Below are positions 52,394 through 62,900 of a DNA stretch of 64,000 nt, in pieces. Source of the stretch: Chrysopilus asiliformis (lineage: Eukaryota; Arthropoda; Insecta; Diptera; Rhagionidae). Every line of letters begins with the position of its first letter. The first letter of the stretch is position 1. Location: the NCBI GenBank assembly GCA_964034945.1, contig OZ035960.1:26771487-26835486 (forward strand), written 5' to 3'. A program made the position numbers and the translations under genes. The notes below the pieces were generated by a model that was not told the origin of the DNA, did not search any database, and worked only from the letters and a program-made list of their open reading frames with translations.

Positions 52394-53715
52394 ATGGGAA
52401 ACGCTGGGAGTAACTTGCCTAGGGAACGTCATAAGTCTGGATCAAGTGATATAATGCCTGGCTCGCCACTGAAGGACGGACAGGCATTTGTATTTGAGAA
52501 GAAATCGGACACGCGCCTAGTGTTCCAAGGACAAGGCTCGCAAGAGGACGAAGAACCTTATTATACGAAGGCAGCAATGCAGGAGGATGCCGAACTATCA
52601 GTAATTACAAGACAAAGGGCTGACACGTTAACAGATAGCAATAAATCGGAAGACGAGTCCGATGTGGACAAGAAAACAGCCCTTCCGACAGTTTTCAAGT
52701 GGGACGGAGGCGGAAAACAGGTTTTCATTAGCGGGACTTTCTCGAATTGGAAGGCGCTTCCTATGGTCAGGAGCCATGGTGACTTTGTAACCATCATCGA
52801 TCTACCCGAAGGTGACCATGAGTACAAATTCTGTGTTGACGGCGAATGGAAACATGATCCAAAATTGGTAACTATTTGTCATTACTCAAACAACTCACAC
52901 TCTTTTCATTGATTCTTATTTTCATGAAGAAATAATCGATAACTTGTTTCATAACTAAGTTTACATACTGATAACGAGGACTTGAAGTTTTTTGGGGAAT
53001 TAGATAACAACTTACTTTAGACAATTACGAAAAGTAGGAAATTGAGAAGGTTTTTCTAGATATTTGAATCTGTTCTAGATTTCACAGTTCTTGTCCTTTC
53101 ACACTGTCAAAAATTGTATCCTTTTGGTTTTTGACCCAGTTTTTTTTTTTTTGCACAGAACTCATTTAACACCTCCGAATCGATTTCTAATTAAAAAGTC
53201 TCAGAAAGTTGTTATATTTGTTCAACAAAAGTACTATTTTTATAACACGCTTGCTCTTTCCACATATTGTAGAAAAACATTGAAAACGACGTTGGAACGA
53301 AAAACAATATGATATCCGTTCGCCAATCCGATTTCGAAGTGTTCCAGGCGCTAGCGAAAGACAGTGAAGATGCTGCTAATCAAGGCCAAAAAGAATATTC
53401 ACAAGATATTCCAACAGTGAAGCCATGGGAAAAAGTCTCTGGGCCGCCGGTCCTTCCGCCGCATCTCCTTCAAGTCATTTTAAACAAGGATACACCTCTA
53501 TCGGTAAATATAACGCAGTCGGCATATTGAGTTTATTTCTAGCATTTTAATTACTTTTCAATTTTTAGTGTGAACCAACACTTTTACCTGAACCGAATCA
53601 CGTCATGTTAAATCATTTGTACGCTCTGTCAATTAAGGATGGTGTAATGGTTCTCAGCGCGACACATCGATATCGAAAGAAATATGTTACGACTTTGCTA
53701 TATAAGCCAATATAA
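52394..53715 (+). CDS. alc: AMP-activated protein kinase beta subunit (complete, 283 aa)
   Basis: Exons 52394-52867, 53273-53503 and 53569-53715, all phase 0, GT-AG. The start MGNAGS is an N-myristoylation site, as in known beta subunits. Residues about 98-180 form the glycogen-binding module (TVFKWDGGGKQVFISGTF, W119, LPMVRSHGDF with the serine equivalent to mammalian Ser108, EYKFCVDGEW with W152). Residues about 205-283 are the C-terminal domain that holds the alpha and gamma subunits together (PPVLPPHLLQVILN, LPEPNHVMLNHLYALSIKDG, ending LLYKPI). The protein scaffolds the AMPK heterotrimer and targets it to glycogen and membranes. A CAG 15 bases upstream of the ATG region may be the acceptor of a 5' UTR intron. 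A poly(A) signal AATAAA is at 53839-53844. The Drosophila orthologue is alicorn. Confidence 0.96.
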
Positions 53716-53838
53716 GAGTCTAAATTTTAACCATTTTTAAATGTATATTTTATTTAAAACTTTCCCTAAAAATGTTTCGGTTATTGTTGGAAATTTTAGA
53801 TATCATTGAACGTGTAATGTAATAATAATGTGTTTTGT

Positions 53839-53844
53839 AATAAA
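53839..53844 (+). promoter_or_regulatory. Poly(A) signal of AMPK beta
   Basis: AATAAA 124 bases after the stop codon, followed by a T-rich stretch. Confidence 0.6.
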
Positions 53845-54095
53845 TTTATTGTCGTATATCGCTTCCTATTATGATTGAGTTTAATTTTTTGTTTTATTAC
53901 TATTTTTGGGAAAATATCCCGCATTTTAAGAAAACTCTGAAATTTAAAAAAAATAAACCTGGAATGGGAAAGCCTTTCTTAATTTCGAGTCTAAATACAG
54001 TGGAACCTTCATGTAACGAAATCATTGGGGGAAACGCAAAAAATCGTTATATACAGGATTTTGGCAAGTTTCGTTATATAGAGAATGGCCGAATA

Positions 54096-55116
54096 AATCC
54101 GTATTTCATTTAAAGTTACTTAAAAGTATTTCATGTGTCAAATTGACACAATACCAGAAAATCCCATATTTTTAGTGTTAATTGTAACAAAATTAAGTTT
54201 TCTTGATTGATCATTATTTTTTTTTATTGAGAAAAGCAAAAAAAATAATTTGGTCTTATTAATAACATACAAAATTACATAAAAAAGGAATCAAGAAAAT
54301 TGAATGTTGGTTCCACATTCTTCACAAATTGTGAAACGGTGAGATGGAAAAGTAGATTTTACACATTTAACACATCGTACACTGTGGACATTGGAATTAG
54401 ATTTTTTTTTTTGGAAACGATGGCAAATTGTATTCCTGTTGATACTATTTCAATTCAAATAAAAAATGTGCATGAAATATCTTGTTGACGCAGCGTAATG
54501 CTACATTTACACGAATGACAAATTTGTCATTTTTTTCTTGTCATTATGTTAATTCCCGTGTAAATGGCATAATTTTTGTAATTTTTTCTGTCAGAAAATG
54601 TCAATCTCTCATAAAAGAATGAACTTGTCCATTCTTTTATACCAAATTGTCATTCGTGCAAACGCAATATTAGTTATGACAAAAGTTGAATACTAAAGTT
54701 GTCATAACTAATATTGCGTTTGCACGAATGACAATCTGGCATAAAAGAATGGACAAGTTCATTCTTTAATGAAAGATTGACATTTTCTGACAGAAAAAAT
54801 TACAAAAATTATGCCATTTACACGGGAATTAACATAATGACAAGAAAAAAATGACAAATTTGTCATTCGTGTAAATGTAGCATAATGTTTAAGTTTTTAC
54901 CATTGTGTCAATTTGTCACATGAACGACAGATTAAGGGAATTTTTTGTACAGCGACCATGTGACACCTAACGGTAAAGCCAATTAGAAAAATTAAAAATT
55001 CATAAACGATTTTTACCTTGCGCCAAAATCTCAGATCAATTTAATAAAAAAAACAAAGAAATAAATGGATTTGAATTCGAAAATTGTGTCAAATTGACAC
55101 GAAATACGGATTAGGG
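54096..55116. mobile_element. piggyBac-like non-autonomous element, copy A
   Basis: The right end reads GATTAGGG/TTAA (TTAA at 55117-55120) with a subterminal palindrome GTGTCAAATTGACAC at both ends. The left end has lost the terminal CCCT and TTAA. Without the inserted dimeric MITE (54499-54882 plus TAA) it is about 634 bp, matching copy B. A stretch near 54310-54400 on the minus strand reads RCVKCVKSTF...CEECG, which resembles a short zinc-binding tail as in piggyBac transposase C-termini; this is tentative. Confidence 0.8.
54499..54882. mobile_element. Palindromic dimer MITE, TAA target duplication
   Basis: 384 bp made of two inverted copies of a unit whose single form is at 23878-24059. 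Ends TGCTACATTTACACGAATGA, flanked by TAA at 54496-54498 and 54883-54885. Copy B of the host piggyBac element preserves the empty site (gcgTAATGtttaag in the A orientation), which fixes the ends. The 3-bp TAA points to a PIF/Harbinger-type transposase. Confidence 0.85.
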
Positions 55117-55493
55117 TTAAACAGCAACAATTATTTTTTCTTTTTTAACACTACGAAAAATTAAACTGAACAATTTTTTTTAATAGTAATGACAAAAGTT
55201 TTTGATCGTAATTTTAATCGTAACTTTTTTCCATAAATTTTTATTTTGGCCAAACAAAAAAATAAGTCCTCAGGCATTTTGAAAATTTAATTCGGTCAAT
55301 TTGAAACAATCAGTTGTATAAAAATCAAAAGTGGAGTTAACCCTAATCCGTATTTCGTGTCAATTTGACACAATTTTCGAATTCAAATCCACTTATTTCA
55401 TTGTTTTTTTTTATTAAATTGATCTGAGATTTTGGCGCAAGGTAAAAATCGTATATGAATTTTTAATTTTTCTAATTGGATTTACCGTTAGGT

Positions 55494-58363
55494 TGTAATG
55501 ATTGTTACTATGCGAACCTAAAATAAAAGGGCATCGAAATTTCTGGAACAGACACGGTATTCAAAAATAGTACAAAACGATCGATTTGTCGCTAGGCAAT
55601 AAAAATTCTTTTCTTAAAAAAAGGAATCAATGCCAACATAGCGGATCTATCTTTTCAAGGCCACAGAATTTTAAATTTTCAATTGCAAAAATTTCAATCC
55701 CGATATAAAATATTTGAAATTTGGCAGCACGTGTATAGCGGAAACAACAATTTGTTCAAGTTTTGGTCAATCGAACAAAAAGCACTTGCTGTACCATTCA
55801 AACAATAGAGACGAAGTTGAATTGTATCCTTGCGGCTCGTGGATACCAGTTGCTGGGTGTCGGAGTCAAATTGGCTTCGTTTGATCGTCAGTTGGCATAG
55901 AGATTTGATCGAATTAAAAACTGAGATCGGAAAAAAACTTTTTATTTTTATGGTCGGCGAAGATGTTTCTTTTTTCGTTAAATTCCTTTCTGGACATTAT
56001 ATCATTTAAGAGAAGTTTCATGCTTTTTTTTTAAAGACTCGTTCGCGTGAAAAAAAAAATACAAAATCGAACGCTTCGTGATCGAAGAAAAGAAAAAAAA
56101 ATGGACAATTTATTCCTCGAAATCGTCGTTAATTCGTACATTTTCCAAATCTAGTAGCCACGGAAATTTTAATTTATGTTCCCGAACTTTGCCATTTTTT
56201 TTCGCAATATATTAAAACAATCAAATGAATATGATTTCGTTCCATTGGTGTTAAAATTAGGGAACTTAGTGCTAGTTATATCAAAAAAAAAAAATTGTTA
56301 TTATTAATAATAAAAACATAACAAAATGAAAATGTAAACGAAACTTAAACAAACTAACAAAAAGTGTGAACCGAAATATGTTAAGTGGAAAAAGCCAAGA
56401 AAGATTTAATTTAAAGATAGAATAAGTGTTAAATTTAGAAAACTAAAATTTACTATACAACATTTTTTTTTACAATAAATAAAATAAACTAAACTAAGTG
56501 CAAGAAATTTTGATAAAAACATTTTTTTTTATAAATGTGTTAAAAAAACAAAAACAATTAAATTATATGAAGAAAACTTATTGAATTTAAAAATTAAAGC
56601 ATTTTGCCTAGTGACATAAAATTTTTTAAAAGTCTTAAACTATTAAAACAGCGATTATTATCTAAACCACGGATTAAAATAAATTAAGCTAGTGACACCT
56701 CTTCATTCAAAACATCAAATTTTTCATACAACATTTACATGCAACAAACATAAAAGGATTAATTCATCAATCACCACCTTCTGTTCCGGATTCATTGTAA
56801 GTCTTTTATGCATCTTTTTTCACACATATACAACTACGAAGAAATCGACATAACACCATATAAATCTCAGAATGCATTCTCAACACTAAAGGCGCAATAA
56901 CAACAATCAACATTCATCATATTCGTGCATCCTAAAATATAAATAATCAAATAGAACGCGAAAAAAAGAGAATTATACTAACAAATAAATTATTTATATA
57001 TTTTTGAAAACAGAATTTTCGTTGAATTAATTTAGTTTTAGTTTATCACAGTAAAATATCACAGATTAGCTCTAGAATAAGATTTGATCACAGATTTTAT
57101 CACAATATGTTGAATTAAAAGTTTAGATAATAATAGTGGCCACGATTAGCTGAATAAATTAGGTCTACAATTTAAGAAATAAAATCAATGGACGTTTTCT
57201 TTATTTTGATCCGAAATTAAAATTTATTATTGTTTAAACCTAAATAATGCGAGTTTTCTTTTCTTTTCTCTACATAAATTTTAATTTCCACAACACGTTA
57301 AAAGGAACGGCTTTAATGCCGAGAAAAGGGTAATGTTTGATATGTTGCAGGTAATCGATATTATGCATTCGTAAAAATTTTGAGAGGAGATGGAGATGCG
57401 AGGGAAGGGCGTCCCGAAGGACGAAATGCAAACCAACGATGATTGATCAACTTTTTTTTTCTTTTGTAATTTCTTTTTTTATCTGGAAACAATGTAACAT
57501 TTAAATGTGGCATTGAAGTCTAATTTTGGGGTTGGTGAAGTGAGGCTGCTTTACCAACATTTTCGGTTTAGGTCATCCTAAATAGGGGTGGGTCAGCTTC
57601 CTGTCACCCTCTGTTTCAGCATTTGATTTAAAGATACAGTAGAACGCGCTTAAATACAACACGCGTAAATGCAAAACTCGTCTAATTGCACGCAAAATTT
57701 GTGCATGGAGGATTTTTAAGCATTTTTCATATAAATATACACGGATAAATGAAACACGCTTAATTGCAATACTTGCTTAAATGCAACCATTTTCACATCC
57801 GCAAAAGTATAAATTATATGAAATTTTACACGCTTAAATGCACATGTCCAAAAATGAAATGTAATTACACAAAAAAAAAGTGATTATTGTTATTTTTATT
57901 TGATAAAATGAATTCTTAATTAGGTTCTTTGTTTTTGTGTAGCCTTGTTGAATTTAAATGTTTATTACAAATGTTTATTACAGGAATATATATACGTAGC
58001 ACGTGCTTCCGTGCTACGTATAAATGCAAAACACGGATAAATGCACATAAAATTCTGCGAAATTCGATGTGCATTTAAGCGTGTGCTACTGTACTTACCT
58101 TGATGTCCTTTCCTCAATTTTATTTGGTTGTGGCTACCTAGAGCAATTAGAGGCCTGAGAACCTCTTCTCCCAAGTTGCTCTGCCACCCCCTTTCAGGCA
58201 TACCACCCTTATTATGTGGCGTCTGTAGGAGAAACATGACCCCGACCCGCCTCCAAGAGCTAGCAACAGGTATGCCGTTTCTTCTCACAGGCTCCGCACC
58301 GTGTTCTGTGCAGGACGTGGCCGAGGCGTCACGAGCCGTACCACAAACACTGTGTCCACCACA
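55494..58363. mobile_element. 2.87-kb LTR-like insertion, TSD AGGT
   Basis: Begins TGTAATGATTG, ends CACCACA, and is flanked by AGGT at 55490-55493 and 58364-58367; the empty site is readable in copy A of the host element. TG...CA ends and a 4-bp duplication fit an LTR retrotransposon. I see no second copy of the ends inside and no gag/pol coding, so it may be a very long solo LTR. It contains A/T-rich sequence, one TATA-like region near its left end, and a nested pogo-like MITE (57637-58091). Confidence 0.6.
57637..58091. mobile_element. pogo/Tigger-like MITE, TA duplication
   Basis: 455 bp, left end CAGTAGAACGCGCTTAAATA, right end the imperfect complement (...TTTAAGCGTGTGCTACTG), TA at 57635-57636 and 58092-58093. 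Internal sequence is rich in the motif CGCTTAAATGCA and relatives on both strands. Near its right end is a short palindrome around CGTAGCACGTGCTTCCGTGC. Confidence 0.78.
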
Positions 58364-58631
58364 AGGTGTCACATGGTCGCTGTACAAAAAAATCCCTTAA
58401 TCTGTCGTTCATGTGTCAAATTGACACAATGGTAAAAACTTAAACATTACGCTGCGTCAAAAAGATATTTCATGCACATTTTTTATTTGAATTGAAATAG
58501 TATCAACAGGAATACAATTTGCCATCGTTTCCAAAAAAAAAAATCTAATTCCAATGTCCACAGTGTACGATGTGTTAAATGTGTAAAATCTACTTTTCCA
58601 TCTCACCGTTTCACAATTTGTGAAAAATGTG

Positions 58632-59192
58632 TGTTAGGGTAATTATTAAGGATTTGTTATTTAGCTCACTCGAATCTACTTTGAACTGCATATCGTAGTT
58701 GGCTACTAGTAGTCAAAGTAGTGATGGCAGACCGATATGTCAAATACGGATTGCTAAACGGGTGAGTACTTATAGTTAATTATTCTGTAGTGTTAGATTA
58801 GATTAGATTATTATTATTGTTGTGTTTAGGGGATAACCCGGGAAGGATAGTATTGGATAGTTGGGTTTGCTTTCTGTCCGTTCTGTTCGTCAGTTTGTTG
58901 AGACGCTGAACAAGGTGACGAATCAGGGAAGGTGAACGTGAGTCGTTCACCTGAGCCTGTGTCTCTTGTCAGCGTCAGAGGTCCAGAAGGAAGAGACACG
59001 TTCGTCGTGTCCTTCTTGGTCTGTCCGAGGTAGAGGGCGGGTAACTGTAAGCCCTCACTAAGTCTTATAGACTTACGTGTTGTTTTTATTTAAATTTGCA
59101 GGAGTGAACTGGACCAGCCCACGACATTGGAAACTTCATCTTTACCCTCAAGAGTACTCATCTTGCGCTCCGAGATTTTGGTCTTCCTAACA
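58632..59192. mobile_element. Solo LTR, 561 bp, TSD TGTG
   Basis: Starts TGTTAGGGTAATTATT and ends CTTCCTAACA, with TGTG at 58628-58631 and 59193-59196. The interrupted host sequence continues on both sides and matches copy A. It contains no ORF. End sequences suit BEL or gypsy LTRs; which one cannot be told from the LTR alone. Confidence 0.78.
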
Positions 59193-59422
59193 TGTGGAAC
59201 CAACGTTCAATTTTCTTGATTCCTTTTTTATGTAATTTTGTATGTTATTAATAAGACCAAATTATTTTTTTTGCTTTTCTCAATAAAAAAAAATAATGAT
59301 CAATCAAGGAAACTTAATTTTGTTACAATTAACACTAAAAATATGGGATTTTCTGGTATTGTGTCAATTTGACACATGAAATACTTTTAAGTAACTTTAA
59401 ATGAAATACGGATGAGGGTTAA

Positions 59423-59953
59423 TCAATGCATAATGTACGAATTTTTTTTCATTATTAGCAGAATTTTGTAACAAAGAGATTTCGTTATATGTAATTGCTT
59501 TTTTCAAGCAAATCTGTTTGAAATTTTTCTGGTCCAACTAAAAGTTTAATAAATTTTACGAAAAGAATTTTTGTGAAATTCTTATCAAACAGAAAGGAAC
59601 TTTTATATTTTGATTAGATGTCATATTATTCATAAAACTTATTGTAGAATATATCACCGTGTTAATAACATAATAGGATGATGATGGCAACAACATAATT
59701 GTCGAAATATTGGCAAATAATTTATTATAATAAAACGGCGATATACCCAACAAAAGGTATTATATTTAAGAAATTCAATACAGTTTCTCTCCTAACTCTT
59801 TGTTGATGGTGAAAGTTCAAATTACAACAATTAAATGAAAATAATAAAAAAAAACATCAATTAAATACCAAATCCCGAAGCGAGCATTTTTAGAGCTTAA
59901 AGATCATACCATTCAAAAACATACGCCAACTATTAAACCAAAATGGATTTTTA
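59423..59953. other. AT-rich flank before the terminal tandem array
   Basis: No coding sequence or recognised repeat. Confidence 0.4.
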
Positions 59954-62900
59954 GGTGCCGCACCTTTTTTGGTGCCGCACCTTTTTTTGGTGCCGCACCT
60001 TTTTTGGTGCCGCACCGTTTTTGGTGCCGCACCTATTTTGGTGCCGCACCTATTTTGGTGCCGCACCTTTTTTGGTGCCGCACCTATTTTGGTGCCGCAC
60101 CTTTTTTTGGTGCCGCACCTTTTTTGGTGCCGCACCTTATTTGGTGCCGCACCTATTTTTGGTGCCGCACTTTTTTTGGTGCCGCACCTATTTTGGTGCC
60201 ACACCTTTTTTTGGTGCCGCACCTATTTTGGTGCCGCACCTTTTTTGGTGCCGCACCTTATTTGGTGCCGCACCTATTTTGGTGCCACACCTTTTTTTGG
60301 TGCCGCACCTTTTTTGGTGCCGCACCTTTTTTTGGTGCCGCACCTTATTTGGTGCCGCACCTTTTTTGGTGCCGCACCTTTTTTGGTGCCGCACCTTTTT
60401 TGGTGCCTTTTTTTGGTGCCGCACCTATTTTGGTGCCGCACCTTTTTTTGGTGCCGCACCTATTTTGGTGCCGCACCTTTTTTTGGTGCCGCACCTTTTT
60501 TGGTGCCGCACCCTTTTTTGGTGCCGCACCTATTTTGGTGCCGCACCTTTTTTGGTGCCGCACCTTTTTTTGGTGCCGCACCTTATTTGGTGCCGCACCT
60601 TTTTTGGTGCCGCACCTTTTTTGGTGCCGCACCTTATTTGGTGCCGCACCTTATTTGGTGCCGCACCTTTTTATGGTGCCGCACCTATTTTGGTGCCGCA
60701 CCTTTTTTGGTGCCGCACCTTTTTTTGGTGCCGCACCTTTTTTGGTGCCGCACCTTTTTTTGGTGCCGCACCTATTTTAGTGCCGCACCTTTTTTGGTGC
60801 CGCACCTTTTTTTGGTGCCGCACCTTTTTTGGTGCCGCACCTTTTTTGGTGCCGCACCTATTTTGGTGCCGCACCTTTATTGGTGCCGCACCTTTTTTTG
60901 GTGCCGCACCTATTTTGGTGCCGCACCTTTTTTGGTGCCGCACCTTATTTGGTGCCGCACCTTTTTTTGGTGCCGCACCTTTTTTTGGTGCCGCACCTTA
61001 TTTGGTGCCGCACCTTTTTTGGTGCCGCACCATTTTTGGTGCCGCACCTTATTTGGTGCCGCACCTTTTTTTGGTGCCGCACCTATTTTGGTGCCGCACC
61101 TATTTTGGTGCCGCACCTATTTTGGTGCCGCACCTTATTTGGTGCCGCACCTTATTTGGTGCCGCACCTTTTTTTTGGTGCCGCACCTATTTTGGTGCCG
61201 CACCTTTTTTTGGTGCCGCACCTTATTTGGTGCCGCACCTTTTTTTGGTGCCGCACCTTATTTGGTGCCGCACCTTTTTTTTTGCCGCACCATTTTTGGT
61301 GCCGCACCTTATTTGGTGCCGCACCTTTTTTTGGTGCCGCACCTATTTTGGTGCCGCACCTATTTTGGTGCCGCACCTTTTTTGGTGCCGCACCTTTTTT
61401 TGGTGCCGCACCTTTTTTGGTGCCGCACCCTTTTTTGGTGCCGCACCTATTTTGGTGCCGCACCTTTTTTGGTGCCGCACCTTTTTTTGGTGCCGCACCT
61501 TATTTGGTGCCGCACCTTTTTTGGTGCCGCACCTTTTTTGGTGCCGCACCTTATTTGGTGCCGCACCTTTTTATGGTGCCGCACCTTATTTGGTGCCGCA
61601 CCTTTTTATGGTGCCGCACCTATTTTGGTGCCGCACCTATTTTGGTGCCGCACCTTTTTTGGTGCCGCACCTTTTTTTTTTTTTTGGTGCCGCACCTATT
61701 TTGGTGCCGCACCTATTTTGGTGCCGCACCTTTTTTGGTGCCGCACCTTTTTTGGTGCCGCACCTTTTTTGGTGCCGCACCTTATTTGGTGCCGCACCTT
61801 ATTTGGTGCCGCACCTTATTTGGTGCCGCACCTTATTTGGTGCCGCACCTTTTTTTGGTGCCGCACCTTATTTGGTGCCGCACCTTTTTTGGTGCCGCAC
61901 CTTTTTTGGTGCCGCACCTTATTTGGTGCCGCACCTTATTTGGTGCCGCACCTTTTTTTAGTGCCGCACCTATTTTGGTGCCGCACCTATTTTGGTGCCG
62001 CACCTTTTTTGGTGCCGCACCTTTTTTTGGTGCCGCACCTTTTTTGGTGCCGCACCTTTTTTTGGTGCCGCACCTATTTTGGTGCCGCACCTTTTTTGGT
62101 GCCGCACCTTTTTTTGGTGCCGCACCTTTTTTGGTGCCGCACCCTTTTTTGGTGCCGCACCTATTTTGGTGCCGCACCTTTTTTGGTGCCGCACCTTTTT
62201 TGGTGCCGCACCTTTTTTTGGTGCCGCACCTTATTTGGTGCCGCACCTTTTTTGGTGCCGCACCTTTTTTGGTGCCGCACCTTTTTTGGTGCCGCACCTT
62301 TTTTTGGTGCCGCACCTTATTTGGTGCCGCACATTTTTTGGTGCCGCACCTTTTTTTGGTGCCGCACCTTTTTTGGTGCCGGACCCTTTTTTGGTGCCGC
62401 ACCTATTTTGGTGCCGCACCTTATTTGGTGCCGCACCTTTTTATGGTGCCGCACCTATTTTGGTGCCGCACCTTTTTTGGTGCCGCACCTTTTTTTGGTG
62501 CCGCACCTTATTTGGTGCCGCACCTAATTTGGTGCCGCACCTTATTTGGTGCCGCACCTTTTTTTGGTGCCGCACCTATTTTGGTGCCGCACCTTTTTTG
62601 GTGCCGCACCTTTTTTGGTGCCGCACCTTTTTTTGGTGCCGTACCTTATTTGGTGCCGCACCTTTTTTGGTGCCGCACCTATTTTGGTGCCGCACCTATT
62701 TTGGTGTCGCACCTTTTTTGGTGCCGCACCTATTTTGGTGCCGCACCTATTTTGGTGCCGCACCTATTTTGGTGCCGCACCTTTTTTGGTGCCGCACCTT
62801 TTGGTGCCGCACCTTTTTTGGTGCCGCACCTTTTTTTGGTGCCGTACCTTATTTGGTGCCGCACCTTTTTTGGTGCCGCACCTATTTTGGTGCCGCACCT

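Larger units (their letters stand above)
55341..59418. mobile_element. piggyBac-like non-autonomous element, copy B (inverted relative to A)
   Basis: TTAA at 55337-55340 and 59419-59422 flank ends CCCTAATCCGTATTTCGTG and its counterpart GGATGAGGG. The sequence is the reverse complement of copy A, interrupted by a 2870-bp LTR-like element (55494-58363) and a 561-bp solo LTR (58632-59192). Removing these and their duplicated sites leaves about 639 bp. Confidence 0.85.

Noticed and set aside
53998..54090. CAGTGGAACCTTCATGTAACG as the end of a pogo-like element around the piggyBac pair
   Set aside because: A matching right end near 59,460-59,500 is too weak to support it.
57965..58387. 140-codon minus-strand ORF
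   Set aside because: It crosses the boundaries of the pogo-like MITE and the LTR-like element, so it is accidental.
59955..62527. Two very long forward ORFs (668 and 852 codons) in the terminal array
   Set aside because: They follow from a stop-free 17-bp unit cycling through all frames, mostly begin at non-ATG codons, and show no domain beyond the repeat.
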